64,000 nt of DNA, from the NCBI GenBank assembly GCA_041401985.1, contig JAWKTE010000001.1, positions 124,001 through 188,000 on the forward strand. The letters run 5' to 3'. Positions 41,812 through 50,588 of this stretch are shown piece after piece. A program made the position numbers and the translations under genes. A model generated the notes under the pieces. The model saw nothing but the letters and a program-made list of their open reading frames with translations. It was not told the DNA's origin and ran no database searches. This DNA comes from JACKHA01 sp041401985. Lineage in GTDB: Bacteria > Planctomycetota > Phycisphaerae > Phycisphaerales > UBA1924. Each line of letters begins with the position of its first letter. Position 1 is the stretch's first letter.

Positions 41812-43404
41812 TCAGCACAACTGATACTCCGGCATCGACGACACGAGCAGCAGGATGCCGGTGACGACCTCCGGCGTGATCCGCCCGCCGTTGCGCTCGA
41901 CGAACTCCAGCACCGGCCCCCGCGTGTGCGGGCTCGACGCTCCGAGCGCGAACCGCAGCAGGTACTCGACCACGCGCGTCGGGTTCCGCTCCGAGCCGGG
42001 ATCGGCGCTGGCCATCGCCGACAGCAGCGGGCTGGGGTCGTAGCGATTGGTCTGGGCCATCGCCTCGTAGCCCCGCGGCATGCGCCCGGTCAACAGGAAG
42101 CACAGGATGTTCTGGCGGACGAACAGCGTCGAGGTGTTCACCCACGACCGCCCGCCGTTCCACCCCTTCACGCTCGGCGGGAACAGCACGTTCTGGCCCA
42201 TCAGGTCCATCGCGTCGAGCAGGATCGACAGGTCCCGCGTCGGCGTGAGCAGGCTCCTGATCGCCCCCACCACCAGCATCGCCGGGCTCTTGATCTGCTG
42301 GTTCCGCACACGCTCGTGGTAGAAGTGCTCGGACAGGAACAGGCGGCGCAGCGTCGGCTTGAGGTCGTAGCGACTCGCCAGCATCGTCGAGGCCAGGTTG
42401 TCCACCGCCTGGCGCACGGCCCGCCCGTCCTCGGACTCGTCGCTGGGCAGGTCTTCGCCGCAGAAGAACCGGTGCAGGCGGTACGACATGTACCGGGCAC
42501 AGGCCCGCTGCTCCAGGATGGCGCGGACGAAGTCGTCGCCGTTCATGTTGCCCGAGCGCCCCAGGATCCGCTTGGCCCCGTCGTCGTGGTCGTTCTCGCG
42601 GAAGACGAACTCGTCGTCCTGGAACGTGTAGCCGGTCAGGGCCCGGGCCCCCTCGCGGATGTCCTGCTCGGTGTAGTTGCCCACGCCGAGGCTGAACAGT
42701 TCCATGATCTCGCGGGCCAGGTTCTCGTTGGGTCGGCCGCGGCGCGAGTCGTCGTTGTCCAGGTACGCGAGCATCGCGGGGTCGCGGATGATCTGGAACA
42801 GCAGCTCGCCGTAGTTGCCCACCGCGTGCTTGCGGAAGGTCTGATTCTGCACGAACATGTGGTACGAGTCCTCGATCGTCCGGTAGGACGTGGCGAAGTG
42901 CCCGTGCCAGAACAGCGTCATCTTCTCCTCGAGCGGTCGCGGCGTCTCGATCATCCGGCGCAGCCACCACTTCTGCACCTCACGCGCCTGACGCCGATCC
43001 GTCCGCTCGGCCTGCTCGCGCATCAGGCGGAGGCGGGCCAGCGCGTCCTCATCGCCCGCGCGACGCGCGGCCGCGGCCTGGCGACGCTCCTCCTCCGAAG
43101 GGGGACGGATGATGCTCGACTCGAAGTCCCGCTCGCTCGGGGCCTCGAACGGGACGGCGTCAACATCCAGCAGGTAGTCCACCGCCCGCTCGGGCCCCCA
43201 CGAGGCCAGCGTCTCGACCTGGTCGGGCGTGCCGCCGAAGCCGGCCCGCCACAGCAGGTGGCGGGCCTGGTCGTACCCGAACTCCTCCGTGCGGATGGGC
43301 GAGAGCGAGCCGGTGAAGCGATCGGCGGCCGGCTGTCGGCGGTCGCCCGCGCGGGCTGCCTTTCCCGAGGCGTGCGTGTCGGAGTTGGCTGGTCCCATCA
43401 CCAT
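41812..43404 (-). CDS. DUF1800 domain protein
   Basis: 530 residues. Family blocks are DQARHLLWRAGFGGTPDQVE, KMTLFWHGHFATSYRTIEDS, NENLAREIMELFSLGVGNYT and ALTGYTFQDDEF; the C-terminal half has LLRRLFLSEHFYHERVRNQQ-like text and VKGWNGGRSWVNTSTLF. No signal peptide is evident in spite of its usual partner being exported by Tat; it may travel with DUF1501 or stay cytoplasmic. ATG 43404 has CGGAG 9-13 nt upstream. Same operon as DUF1501 with a 210-nt repeat-filled spacer. Function unknown in all organisms I know of. Confidence 0.92.
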   Translation of the reverse strand: MVMGPANSDTHASGKAARAGDRRQPAADRFTGSLSPIRTEEFGYDQARHLLWRAGFGGTPDQVETLASWGPERAVDYLLDVDAVPFEAPSERDFESSIIRPPSEEERRQAAAARRAGDEDALARLRLMREQAERTDRRQAREVQKWWLRRMIETPRPLEEKMTLFWHGHFATSYRTIEDSYHMFVQNQTFRKHAVGNYGELLFQIIRDPAMLAYLDNDDSRRGRPNENLAREIMELFSLGVGNYTEQDIREGARALTGYTFQDDEFVFRENDHDDGAKRILGRSGNMNGDDFVRAILEQRACARYMSYRLHRFFCGEDLPSDESEDGRAVRQAVDNLASTMLASRYDLKPTLRRLFLSEHFYHERVRNQQIKSPAMLVVGAIRSLLTPTRDLSILLDAMDLMGQNVLFPPSVKGWNGGRSWVNTSTLFVRQNILCFLLTGRMPRGYEAMAQTNRYDPSPLLSAMASADPGSERNPTRVVEYLLRFALGASSPHTRGPVLEFVERNGGRITPEVVTGILLLVSSMPEYQLC

Positions 43405-43746
43405 CGATCGATCTCCGCGTGCATCGCAAGCCCGTGCCGCGCCGACCACCCCGCGACGCCGGTCCGCCGCCCGACCGCCTAACGCCGCAGGATCAGCGGC
43501 ATTGCGGCCCCGTCCCGAGCGGCCCGCGCCCCACCGCCAGTATGCGGGATCGGGCCTCGCGACGCCAGCGCAACCCCACCATCTGTTCGGCCAACACCGC
43601 CCGGCGTTGCGGAATCGCCCGCGCGAGTGACACAAACCCGCGCCACGGGCGGCCCCCAACGCACAACGCCGCCGGCCCATGTGGGGCCGGCGGCGTCGGA
43701 ACGTGGGTCGAGCGTGCCGGGATGGTTCGGGCCATCCCGTGGCGCA
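43405..43746. other. Intergenic region with hairpin
   Basis: 342 bp between the FG-rich gene and the DUF1800 gene, both leftward. It contains the hairpin at 43666-43696 and otherwise nothing recognised. Confidence 0.5.
43666..43696 (-). terminator. Strong hairpin after the FG-rich gene
   Basis: 13-bp G/C stem at 43666-43678 and 43684-43696 with a 5-nt loop, 50 nt after the stop codon. There is no T-tract on the minus strand, so termination efficiency is uncertain. Confidence 0.55.
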
Positions 43747-45969
43747 TCAGGCCGCCTCGCGGCAGCAGCCGACCAGCGACGCGCCGGCCGTCTGGCCGTT
43801 CGCGCCGATGGACTGGCCACCAACCTGGCCCGTGACCGGGTTGGTCACGATCGCCGAGGGGGCGAAGGGGTTGTTCGGGTTGCTGGCGTACGGGAAGCCG
43901 CCGAACCCGTTGATGGCGTTGACGCCGCCGGCGACGGACGTCAGGACCGAGCCGGTCGGGCTGGTCGGCACGTAGCCGTTGATGTAGGAGGGGATGCCGA
44001 ACGAGGGCACGCCGAACATCGTGCTGTAGAAGCCGTTGCCGATCGGGGTGCCGTTCAGCACCGGGCCGGTCGTGGCGTACGGGTTGAACGTGGACGTGCC
44101 GCCGACGAACGGCACCGTCTGGTTGGAGTTGGTGGCGAAGGGGTTGAACGGCGTCGCGGCCTGCGAGAACGCCAGGGCGTTCTGCCAGAACGCGTTGTGC
44201 GTCGGGGCGATGGTGCCCGAGCCGAGGATGCCCGTGCCCAGCACGTTCGAGATCGTCGGCAGCGTGTTGAACCCGATGGTGGACGGGTTCACGCCGGTGG
44301 GCAGGATGGTGTTGTACGGCAGGCCGTAGGCGCCGCTGTTCTGGATGCCGGCCAGCGGAGCGGTGCTCTGGAAGCCGGGGATGCAGACGTTGGGCGGGCA
44401 GGCGCAGTCGCCGCCCAGGGTGTTGCAGTTCTGGATGCCAAACTGGGTGCCGATCTGGCCGGCGTACAGGCCGGGGTACTGGTTGGTGAACTGGTTGGCG
44501 AACTGGCTGCCGATCGGGAGGCTGGTGCCGAACCGCGCGCCGGTCGGCCACACGCCGTTGATCGGCGAGGTGAACGCGTTGTTGATCGTCCAGGGGTTCA
44601 CGCCGAAGCCGCCCGGGATCGAGTTCCACGGCGTGGTGGCGAAGGGAAACGTGGAGTAGGGAGAAGCGGCGAAGGGAGAGGTCGCGTAGATCGAGGGGAC
44701 GGTGCCCAGCGTGTTCAGGTGCTGGTTCCAGGTGTTCAGGCCGTTCCAGCCGCTCTGGAGGTTCTGGAAGGCGTTGGTCCACGGCGTGTTGATCGTGTTG
44801 AAGGGGGTGTTGAAGAGCGGGCTATAGAAGGAAGGGACGATGCCGGCGGGAGCGTTGAAGCCCGTGAAGCCGGTGTTGCCCGCGAACGTGGACGGGGTCG
44901 TCAGGGGACGCCCGTAGGTGCCGAGGGCCTGGCTGGTCCACGGGGTGCCGACGAACGCCGAACCGGTGTGGATCGTGTGCTGCGGGTAGGTGTTGGAGAA
45001 GTTGGAGAAGGGCGACACGCCGAAGGGGACCTGGTTGTGCAGGCCCCAGGTGCTGTTGAAGAGGCCGATGTTGTTCAGGCCGGTGTTGTTCAGGCCGGTG
45101 TTGAGCAGGCCCGTGTTCCAGTTGTTGATCGACGGGGTGTTCTGGCCCCAGACGTTCTGGCCCCAGGCGTTCTGGCCCCAGGCGTTCTGGCCCCAGGCGT
45201 TGATCGCGGGAGTGGCGTTCCAGACGTTCGAGGTATTCCAGCCGAACGGCGTCGGAATCGAGTTGAACTGGCCGGCGTAGGGCAGCGTGTTGAAGGGCAC
45301 GCCGTTGAAGGGCGTCACGCCGTTGAAGCCGGTGGTGCCGAACGGCACGCCGGCGGTGGGATACTGGGCGAAAGGGGTGCCGGCGATGAACGGGCTCACG
45401 CCGGTGAAGCCGTTGCCCGTGGTGTTGAAGCCCGTGGTGTTGAAGGAGGTGGGGTTGGTGAAGGGGCCGAACGCGGGGTAGCCCGCGGTGTTGAACGCGG
45501 CGTAAGGATTGAAGGCGTTCGTGTAGTTCGTGTTGGCGTAGCCGAACGGCAGCGCCTGGAACCCGCCGGTGCTGGTCGGGTACTGGGTGCCGAAGTGGGT
45601 GCCGAACTGGTTCCCGAACTGGTTCCCGAACTGGCCGTTCACCAGCCCGTTGAACGCCGCGCCGAAGGGCGAAGCGACGGGGAAGCCAAAGCCCGGCTGG
45701 CCGAGAGTCTGGCCAAAGGGCTGGCCAAAGGCCTGGCCGAAGAACGGCACGCCGTACTGGCCGTTCAAGAAGCCGTTGAACTGGTTGCCGATCTGGCCGG
45801 GGACCTGCGTCCCGCTGTTCACGCCCACCTGCCCGTTCACGCCGTTGACGGGCGAGCCCGCCTGGGCGTTGATCTGCGAGGCGAAGGGGTTCGTGAACGC
45901 GGCGCCGTTGATCGGCGTGCCCTGGGCGGTGTACTGCCCGTTGGCGGTCTGGGTCGTCGGGGTCGCCAT
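43747..45969 (-). CDS. 740-residue FG/N/Q-rich low-complexity protein with almost no charged residues
   Basis: I do not recognise the family. The whole chain is Asn, Gly, Phe, Thr, Pro, Gln and Ala; I count only 5 charged residues (3 Arg, 1 Asp, 1 Glu, no Lys) and about 20 Phe-Gly dipeptides. Local repeats include FGNQFGNQFGTHFGTQ, AWGQN four times in a row (15-nt DNA repeat near 45140-45200) and NTGLLNTGLNNTGLNN. There is no signal peptide, transmembrane helix or sorting tail. A four-Cys cluster (NCNTLGGDCACPPNVC) lies near residue 530 and CC near the end (VGCCREAA). ATG 45969 has the ribosome-binding site AAAGGAAGG 7-15 nt upstream and is preferred to an in-frame TTG at 45987. The composition resembles cohesive FG-nucleoporin domains and prion-like proteins; a surface or coat material is an alternative. 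Confidence 0.75.
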   Translation of the reverse strand: MATPTTQTANGQYTAQGTPINGAAFTNPFASQINAQAGSPVNGVNGQVGVNSGTQVPGQIGNQFNGFLNGQYGVPFFGQAFGQPFGQTLGQPGFGFPVASPFGAAFNGLVNGQFGNQFGNQFGTHFGTQYPTSTGGFQALPFGYANTNYTNAFNPYAAFNTAGYPAFGPFTNPTSFNTTGFNTTGNGFTGVSPFIAGTPFAQYPTAGVPFGTTGFNGVTPFNGVPFNTLPYAGQFNSIPTPFGWNTSNVWNATPAINAWGQNAWGQNAWGQNVWGQNTPSINNWNTGLLNTGLNNTGLNNIGLFNSTWGLHNQVPFGVSPFSNFSNTYPQHTIHTGSAFVGTPWTSQALGTYGRPLTTPSTFAGNTGFTGFNAPAGIVPSFYSPLFNTPFNTINTPWTNAFQNLQSGWNGLNTWNQHLNTLGTVPSIYATSPFAASPYSTFPFATTPWNSIPGGFGVNPWTINNAFTSPINGVWPTGARFGTSLPIGSQFANQFTNQYPGLYAGQIGTQFGIQNCNTLGGDCACPPNVCIPGFQSTAPLAGIQNSGAYGLPYNTILPTGVNPSTIGFNTLPTISNVLGTGILGSGTIAPTHNAFWQNALAFSQAATPFNPFATNSNQTVPFVGGTSTFNPYATTGPVLNGTPIGNGFYSTMFGVPSFGIPSYINGYVPTSPTGSVLTSVAGGVNAINGFGGFPYASNPNNPFAPSAIVTNPVTGQVGGQSIGANGQTAGASLVGCCREAA

Positions 45970-46600
45970 GAGATTCCTTCCTTTCAAGGACTCGGGTCTT
46001 GGTGGAGCATGACCTGGCGTCGCGGCACGCGCCGAGACGCTTCAAGCACGGATGGTCGGATTGCGGACACGCTGCCTTCCCGCGCTGGCGGGCCGGCGCG
46101 CGCGAGGGTCAACGACGTTTTCGCGTGCGCTCGCACGCGCGGCGATTGGGCGGGAAGGGAATGATCGTCGTTCTGACGCGTGGCATGTCTGGCATGGCTT
46201 ATCGACAGGCCACGCGCGACGCTTTGGTTCGCATCCACCAAACACGCGATGATGACCACGCGGTCCGGAACGCGCAACCACCGCCAGTTGCGCCGTGTTA
46301 GACGGGTTGCCCACCCGTCCTGGGGGACTCGGACGCGCAATCGCGCGCAGGTCGGTCACACGCCGCGCCCACACCCCCGAAAGTGCGGCCTTTCGTGGCC
46401 ACCCGGCCCGATGACCGATCGCCGCCGGATTCCGGGCATCCAACGTCCGGACGACCCGCCGCAGATTTCGCGGAACAAACGGGGCACCGCCGCGTCACAA
46501 CTCCCGGCCCGAGCGAGTTTCGCGGCCGAGCCCCGGGTGACGCGACCCGGCTCGGCACGTCGGGGGTGGCGATCGCCAACCGCCGGGCCGGGAGTCCGCC
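45970..46600. other. Intergenic region without a recognised gene
   Basis: 631 bp between the divergent FG-rich gene and the exported-protein pair. Apart from the ribosome-binding sites at both ends, I see no RNA gene, convincing promoter or repeat. Open frames here lack domain features and consistent codon bias. Confidence 0.45.
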
Positions 46601-47443
46601 TTGCGTTGCCCACATGCCGTCCACGCGTTCCTCGGTCTTGGCGTCGCCCTTGCGACCGCCGCCGGCGCCGCCCCAACCAGTCCGTCGCAAGGCGATGACC
46701 AACCCCTCCGCGCCGAATCCGACGCTCGCGCGGACTGGTCGCCGCGAGGGGTCGTCGATCGCCTCTCGACCCCGGTTGGCGTCCGGTTCCACGGGCAGCC
46801 ACTGGGCGACGTGGTCCGATATCTCGCTCACACCGCGGGCGTTCCCATCGAGGCGTTCTGGACCGAGCACGGGCGGCTCGCCGAGCCGGTCGGCCTCGAT
46901 CCGATGACCCCGATCGTGCTCGACGCCCGCGGCCTCTCGTGCCTGGAAGCCCTCGAAGCCGCCCTCGTCCACGCCGGCGAGGCCCAGCGGCTTGATCAGA
47001 ACGCGACCTGGCAGTTCGTCTATGCCACCGACCCCGCGGGCGGCCCGCGCCGCGTTCGGGGCGTCGAGATCGGGCCGGTTGATCGCCTGAACCACCCCAC
47101 CGCTATCCGCGCCGAGGTGTACGACGTGGCCGACCTGCTGGCCGCGATCGCCCAGCCGGACGCGCCGGCCCGGACCGAGACGATCCGCCTGAACCTGGCC
47201 CCCGGCGCGCCGTCCCTGGCGTTCCCCATCCGCCGGGTCGAGCCGGGCCAGTCCCCGACGAACCCCCAGCCCGACGACGGGCTGACCCAGGCCGAGCGGG
47301 AACTGATCGAACTGGTCACGACGCTGGTCGAACCGGCCCAGTGGGTCCGGAACGGGGGCGACGCCGCCCGGATCGGCGTCGACTCGGAGGCGCTGGTGGT
47401 GGTGGCCCCGGACTACATCCACCGCCAGATCGCCGGGCTGTAG
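46601..47443 (+). CDS. Exported protein with secretin/STN-like N-domain, tandem copy 1
   Basis: 280 residues. A signal peptide (AVHAFLGLGVALATAAGAAP) is followed by RLSTPVGVRFHGQPLGDVVR, then LSCLEALEAALVHAG; a beta-alpha-beta pattern with a sentence like PVxVxFxxQPLxxVxxY fits the STN/secretin N0 domain. The C-terminus AERELIELVTTLVEPAQWVR and VVVAPDYIHRQIAG matches the next gene closely, so the two are a tandem duplication. No outer-membrane secretin barrel is present. Start is TTG 46601 with GGGAG 8 nt upstream. A role as periplasmic accessory of a secretin is possible but not shown. Confidence 0.7.
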   Translation: MRCPHAVHAFLGLGVALATAAGAAPTSPSQGDDQPLRAESDARADWSPRGVVDRLSTPVGVRFHGQPLGDVVRYLAHTAGVPIEAFWTEHGRLAEPVGLDPMTPIVLDARGLSCLEALEAALVHAGEAQRLDQNATWQFVYATDPAGGPRRVRGVEIGPVDRLNHPTAIRAEVYDVADLLAAIAQPDAPARTETIRLNLAPGAPSLAFPIRRVEPGQSPTNPQPDDGLTQAERELIELVTTLVEPAQWVRNGGDAARIGVDSEALVVVAPDYIHRQIAGL

Positions 47444-47535
47444 CGGAGAGAACCCCCCGAATCAGGGCGGGAAGAGGGGGCGATCGCATCAGAGCAATCC
47501 GGGGCCAGACAAACCCGCCCCGAGTGTCGGGAATG

Positions 47536-47566
47536 TTGGCTCCTATTCGGGTGTTTGGTGTATACT
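47536..47566 (+). promoter_or_regulatory. Promoter of the second secretin-N-like gene
   Basis: TATACT at 47561-47566 with TTGGCT at 47536-47541, spacer 19 nt (2 nt longer than ideal). The leader is about 55 nt and holds the ribosome-binding site GAGGAAAGG. Confidence 0.5.
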
Positions 47567-47626
47567 GATGAAGCGGTGCCCGGGCGACGCCGATCGACCG
47601 GGCACGAGGAAAGGCAAGGTTCTGCG

Positions 47627-48646
47627 ATGAACAGCACGCCGTCGATTCACACTCGCCTCGGACGCGCGGCCCGCGCGATCGTGCTCGTGGCCGGGGCGGC
47701 CTCGCTGCTCCTGGCCCCTGTGGCGCAGGCCCAACCCGGCGCAGCCCGCACGCCCGCGGCGATCGAGTCCACCGGCTCGCCGCACCGCGACAACGCGCTG
47801 CGGATGATGGTGCCCGTGACCGTCTCGTTCGAGAACCAGCCGCTCGAGAACGTGATGGAGTTCATCCAGCAGTACACCCAGGCCGAGATGGAAGTGCTCT
47901 GGCTGGACGACCGCAACACCGACGGCCTCGACCCCGAGCAGCTCGTCTCGCTCGAGGTCGACAACGTGACGGCCCTGGACCTGCTCGAGCGCGTGCTCGA
48001 AAAGGTCGCCTCGACCGACTCGTTCTCCACCGGCAACTCGTGGCAGTTCACCCGCTACGGCACGCTCGAGGTCGGCCCGAAGGAGCGCCTCAACCGCCCG
48101 GCCGCCCGGCGCGTCGAGATCTACGACATCAACGACCTGCTCTTCGTCGTGCCCACGTACGACAACGCCCCCGACTTCGACCTGCAGTCCGTGCTTCAGA
48201 ACGGCGGCGGCGGTGGCGGCGGCGGCGGCGGGCAGAGCCCGTTCCAGGAGAACGACAACGACAACCGCGAGACCATCCCGCGTGAGGATCGCGCCCGCGA
48301 GATCATCGATCTGATCACCCAGCTCGTCGAGTTCGACGCCTGGCAGGACAACGGCGGCGAGGCCGCGACCATCCGCTACTACCAGGGCAGCCTCATCGTC
48401 CGGGCCCCGGACTACGTGCATCGCGGCGTGGCGGGGTACCCGTGGTGGCCCTCGTCCCGCTCGGTCCGGCGCATCTCGCAGGACACCGCCGGCGAGCGCT
48501 GGGTGACCCTGTCCGGCATGACCGCGATCGCTGGCCCATACCAGTTCCGCAACGTGCCCGTCACCGGCGTCGTGCCGGGCGGGGGCGGGGGCGGCGGTGG
48601 TGGTGGCGGCGGCGGTCCGGGCGGCCCCCCCGGCGGCGGCGGCTGA
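47627..48646 (+). CDS. Exported protein with secretin/STN-like N-domain, tandem copy 2, poly-Gly
   Basis: 339 residues. Signal peptide ARAIVLVAGAASLLLAPVAQ. The N-domain repeats the first copy: VPVTVSFENQPLENVMEFIQ, then NVTALDLLERVLEKV. The middle has RRVEIYDINDLLFVVPTY and the end AREIIDLITQLVEFDAWQDN and RAPDYVHRGVAGYPWWP. Two poly-Gly runs (about 10 and 13 residues) flank the second half, the last ending the protein in GPGGPPGGGG. ATG 47627 follows GAGGAAAGG. The YDINDLL / APDYVHR pair shared with copy 1 is the most conserved part, so the functional unit is probably not the Gly tail. Followed by a strong terminator. Confidence 0.75.
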   Translation: MNSTPSIHTRLGRAARAIVLVAGAASLLLAPVAQAQPGAARTPAAIESTGSPHRDNALRMMVPVTVSFENQPLENVMEFIQQYTQAEMEVLWLDDRNTDGLDPEQLVSLEVDNVTALDLLERVLEKVASTDSFSTGNSWQFTRYGTLEVGPKERLNRPAARRVEIYDINDLLFVVPTYDNAPDFDLQSVLQNGGGGGGGGGGQSPFQENDNDNRETIPREDRAREIIDLITQLVEFDAWQDNGGEAATIRYYQGSLIVRAPDYVHRGVAGYPWWPSSRSVRRISQDTAGERWVTLSGMTAIAGPYQFRNVPVTGVVPGGGGGGGGGGGGGPGGPPGGGG

Positions 48647-48686
48647 ACGCCTCTCGCAGACGCGAGCAACTGAAATGACTCGGAAG

Positions 48687-48714
48687 CCTCGGGGTCCGAC
48701 CCCGAGGTTTTTTT
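48687..48714 (+). terminator. Intrinsic terminator after the exported-protein pair
   Basis: 8-bp stem CCTCGGGG / CCCCGAGG with a 5-nt loop and a tail of seven T. Confidence 0.9.
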
Positions 48715-48783
48715 CTGCCTGGACTCGGTCTTCGCACCCCGATCCCAGACCCTCGGATCCGCACCCGCCAACCCGCCCCCGCG

Positions 48784-48789
48784 TATCTT
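48784..48789 (+). promoter_or_regulatory. -10 hexamer (TATCTT) of the FHA-GAF kinase gene
   Basis: TATCTT, 7 nt, ATG 48797; no Shine-Dalgarno sequence. Confidence 0.45.
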
Positions 48790-48796
48790 CTAGCGC

Positions 48797-50521
48797 ATGC
48801 TGGTGCTGACCGTCATCCAGGGCCCCGACAAGGGCAAGCGGTTCGAACTCCCGATGAACGAGCCGCAGCTCATCGGGCGCTCCAGCGAGGCCCTCCCGCT
48901 CTCGGACAACACCGTCAGCCGGCGACACGCCGAACTCACGCCCGACGACGGCGTGTGGTACCTCCGCGACCTGCACTCGCAGAACGGGACCTACCTCAAC
49001 GGGCGGCGTCTGGGCGACCGCGCCCTGCTGCGCCCGGGCGATCAGGTCCGCGTCGGCTCGACGCTCTTCGTGTTCGGCGAGACCGACAGCGACGCGCTGG
49101 ACGTGGTCCGCCTCATGCGTCCCGAGCAGATGGAGGCCGACTTCGAGCGCACGCTCCCGAGCCGCGCGTACGCGACGTTCGAACTCCGCGGCGGGCCGAA
49201 CGAGGACTCGGTGATCCTGTCCGAGCCCGAGCCGCGGACCGCGGCCATCGACCACCTCCGCATCATCTACGCCCTCACGACCCTGACGACGACGCAGGTC
49301 ATGGACCGCCCGCAACTGCTCCGCAGCGTGCTCGACCTGGTCTTCAGCGAGTTCCGCCCCGAGCGTGGCGTGATCATGCTCAAGGACGAGCACTCGGGCG
49401 AGCTCCGCCCGGCGGCGGTGAAGTACAAAGAGAAGCCCCGCGGCAAGGACCAGGCCGAGATCCACGTCTCGCGCACCATCCTGCAGCACTGCATCAAGCG
49501 GAGCGAGGGCGTGCTCTCCAGCAACGCCATGGCCGACCCCCGGTTCATGTCCGGCGACAGCGTGCAGCAGTTCCACATCCGCTCGGCGATCTGCTCGCCC
49601 ATCCGCATGCGCGATCGCACGTTCGGGGCCATCTACATCGACTCGTCGATCGCCAACTACACCTTCACCGCCGAGCAGCTCGCGCTCATGAACGCCATCG
49701 GGCAGCACACGGGCCTGGCCCTGGCCAACGCCGAACTCTACAACGAGAAACTCCACAGCGAGCGTCTGGCCGCCATCGGCGAGACCGTCGCCAGCCTCTC
49801 GCACTCGATCAAGAACATCCTCCAGGGCCTGCGCGGCGGGGCCGACGTCGTCGAGATGGGCCTCAAGAAGGACGACCTCAAGATCGCCCGCGGCGGGTGG
49901 GACATCCTCAAGCGCAACCTCGACCGCATCGTGGCGCTCACGCTCAACATGCTCGCCTACAGCCGCCAGCGGACGATCGAGATCGAACTGACCAAGCTCG
50001 GCCCGCTGATCGAGGACTGCGTCTCGCTGCTGCAGGACCGCTGCAAGGAGAAGCAGGTGGCCCTCGTGGTCGACGCCGACCCGGAGATGCCGCCGGTGCC
50101 GATCGACCCGAACCTGATGCACCAGGCCCTGATGAACCTGGTGTCGAACGCCGTCGACGCGGTCGAGGGCGGCAAGGGCATCGTCACCGTCCGCACCACC
50201 TACATCGATCCAGACCCGCTGCTGGGACTCGGCAACGCCTACGCCGAGATCGAGGTCATCGACAACGGCCCCGGCATCCCGCAGGACCGCCAGGCCTGGA
50301 TCTTCGAGCCCTTCCGCACCACCAAGGGCCTCAAGGGCACGGGCCTGGGGCTGGCGGTGACCCAGCGGATCATCCAGGAGCACCGCGGGCGGATCGTGAT
50401 CGAGTCCGAAGAGAACGTCGGGGCCCGGTTCAAGATCATCCTGCCGGTGGATGCCGTCGAGGATCTGGATCCCTCGGCCACCGCCCAGAGCCGCAGCCCG
50501 GGGTTGCCGGAGAACCTCTGA
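48797..50521 (+). CDS. Soluble sensor histidine kinase with FHA and GAF domains
   Basis: 574 residues. FHA domain (about 1-95): GPDKGKRFELP, LIGRSSEALPLSDNTVSRRH, HSQNGTYLNGRRL, phosphothreonine binding. GAF domain (about 150-320): VMDRPQLLRSVLDLVFSEF, HIRSAICSPIRMRDRTFGAI. The kinase core has H-box ETVASLSHSIKNILQG with His about residue 336 (SHSIKN rather than SHELRN), N-box NLVSNAVDAVEGG, G1 DNGPGIP and G2 GTGLGLAVTQRI. There are no membrane helices, so it senses a cytoplasmic cue, perhaps Ser/Thr phosphorylation through FHA. No response regulator is adjacent; the partner is unknown. ATG 48797 starts directly in the FHA domain. Confidence 0.93.
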   Translation: MLVLTVIQGPDKGKRFELPMNEPQLIGRSSEALPLSDNTVSRRHAELTPDDGVWYLRDLHSQNGTYLNGRRLGDRALLRPGDQVRVGSTLFVFGETDSDALDVVRLMRPEQMEADFERTLPSRAYATFELRGGPNEDSVILSEPEPRTAAIDHLRIIYALTTLTTTQVMDRPQLLRSVLDLVFSEFRPERGVIMLKDEHSGELRPAAVKYKEKPRGKDQAEIHVSRTILQHCIKRSEGVLSSNAMADPRFMSGDSVQQFHIRSAICSPIRMRDRTFGAIYIDSSIANYTFTAEQLALMNAIGQHTGLALANAELYNEKLHSERLAAIGETVASLSHSIKNILQGLRGGADVVEMGLKKDDLKIARGGWDILKRNLDRIVALTLNMLAYSRQRTIEIELTKLGPLIEDCVSLLQDRCKEKQVALVVDADPEMPPVPIDPNLMHQALMNLVSNAVDAVEGGKGIVTVRTTYIDPDPLLGLGNAYAEIEVIDNGPGIPQDRQAWIFEPFRTTKGLKGTGLGLAVTQRIIQEHRGRIVIESEENVGARFKIILPVDAVEDLDPSATAQSRSPGLPENL

Positions 50522-50576
50522 GCCTGCAGGCCCGCGGGGGCCGCGTGGGCGGCGCGACGGTCCGAGCGCCGAGAAC

Positions 50577-50582
50577 TACAAT
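50577..50582 (+). promoter_or_regulatory. -10 hexamer (TACAAT) of fabD
   Basis: TACAAT, exactly 6 nt, ATG 50589; no Shine-Dalgarno sequence. Confidence 0.6.
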
Positions 50583-50588
50583 CCTCCG

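Noticed and set aside
43447..43660. Possible small gene between DUF1800 and the FG-rich gene
   Set aside because: Frames lack start signals, domain features and consistent codon bias.
46298..47422. 374-residue minus-strand frame opposite the first secretin-N-like gene
   Set aside because: No domain or signal peptide; the plus strand has a signal peptide, a ribosome-binding site and a paralogue next door.
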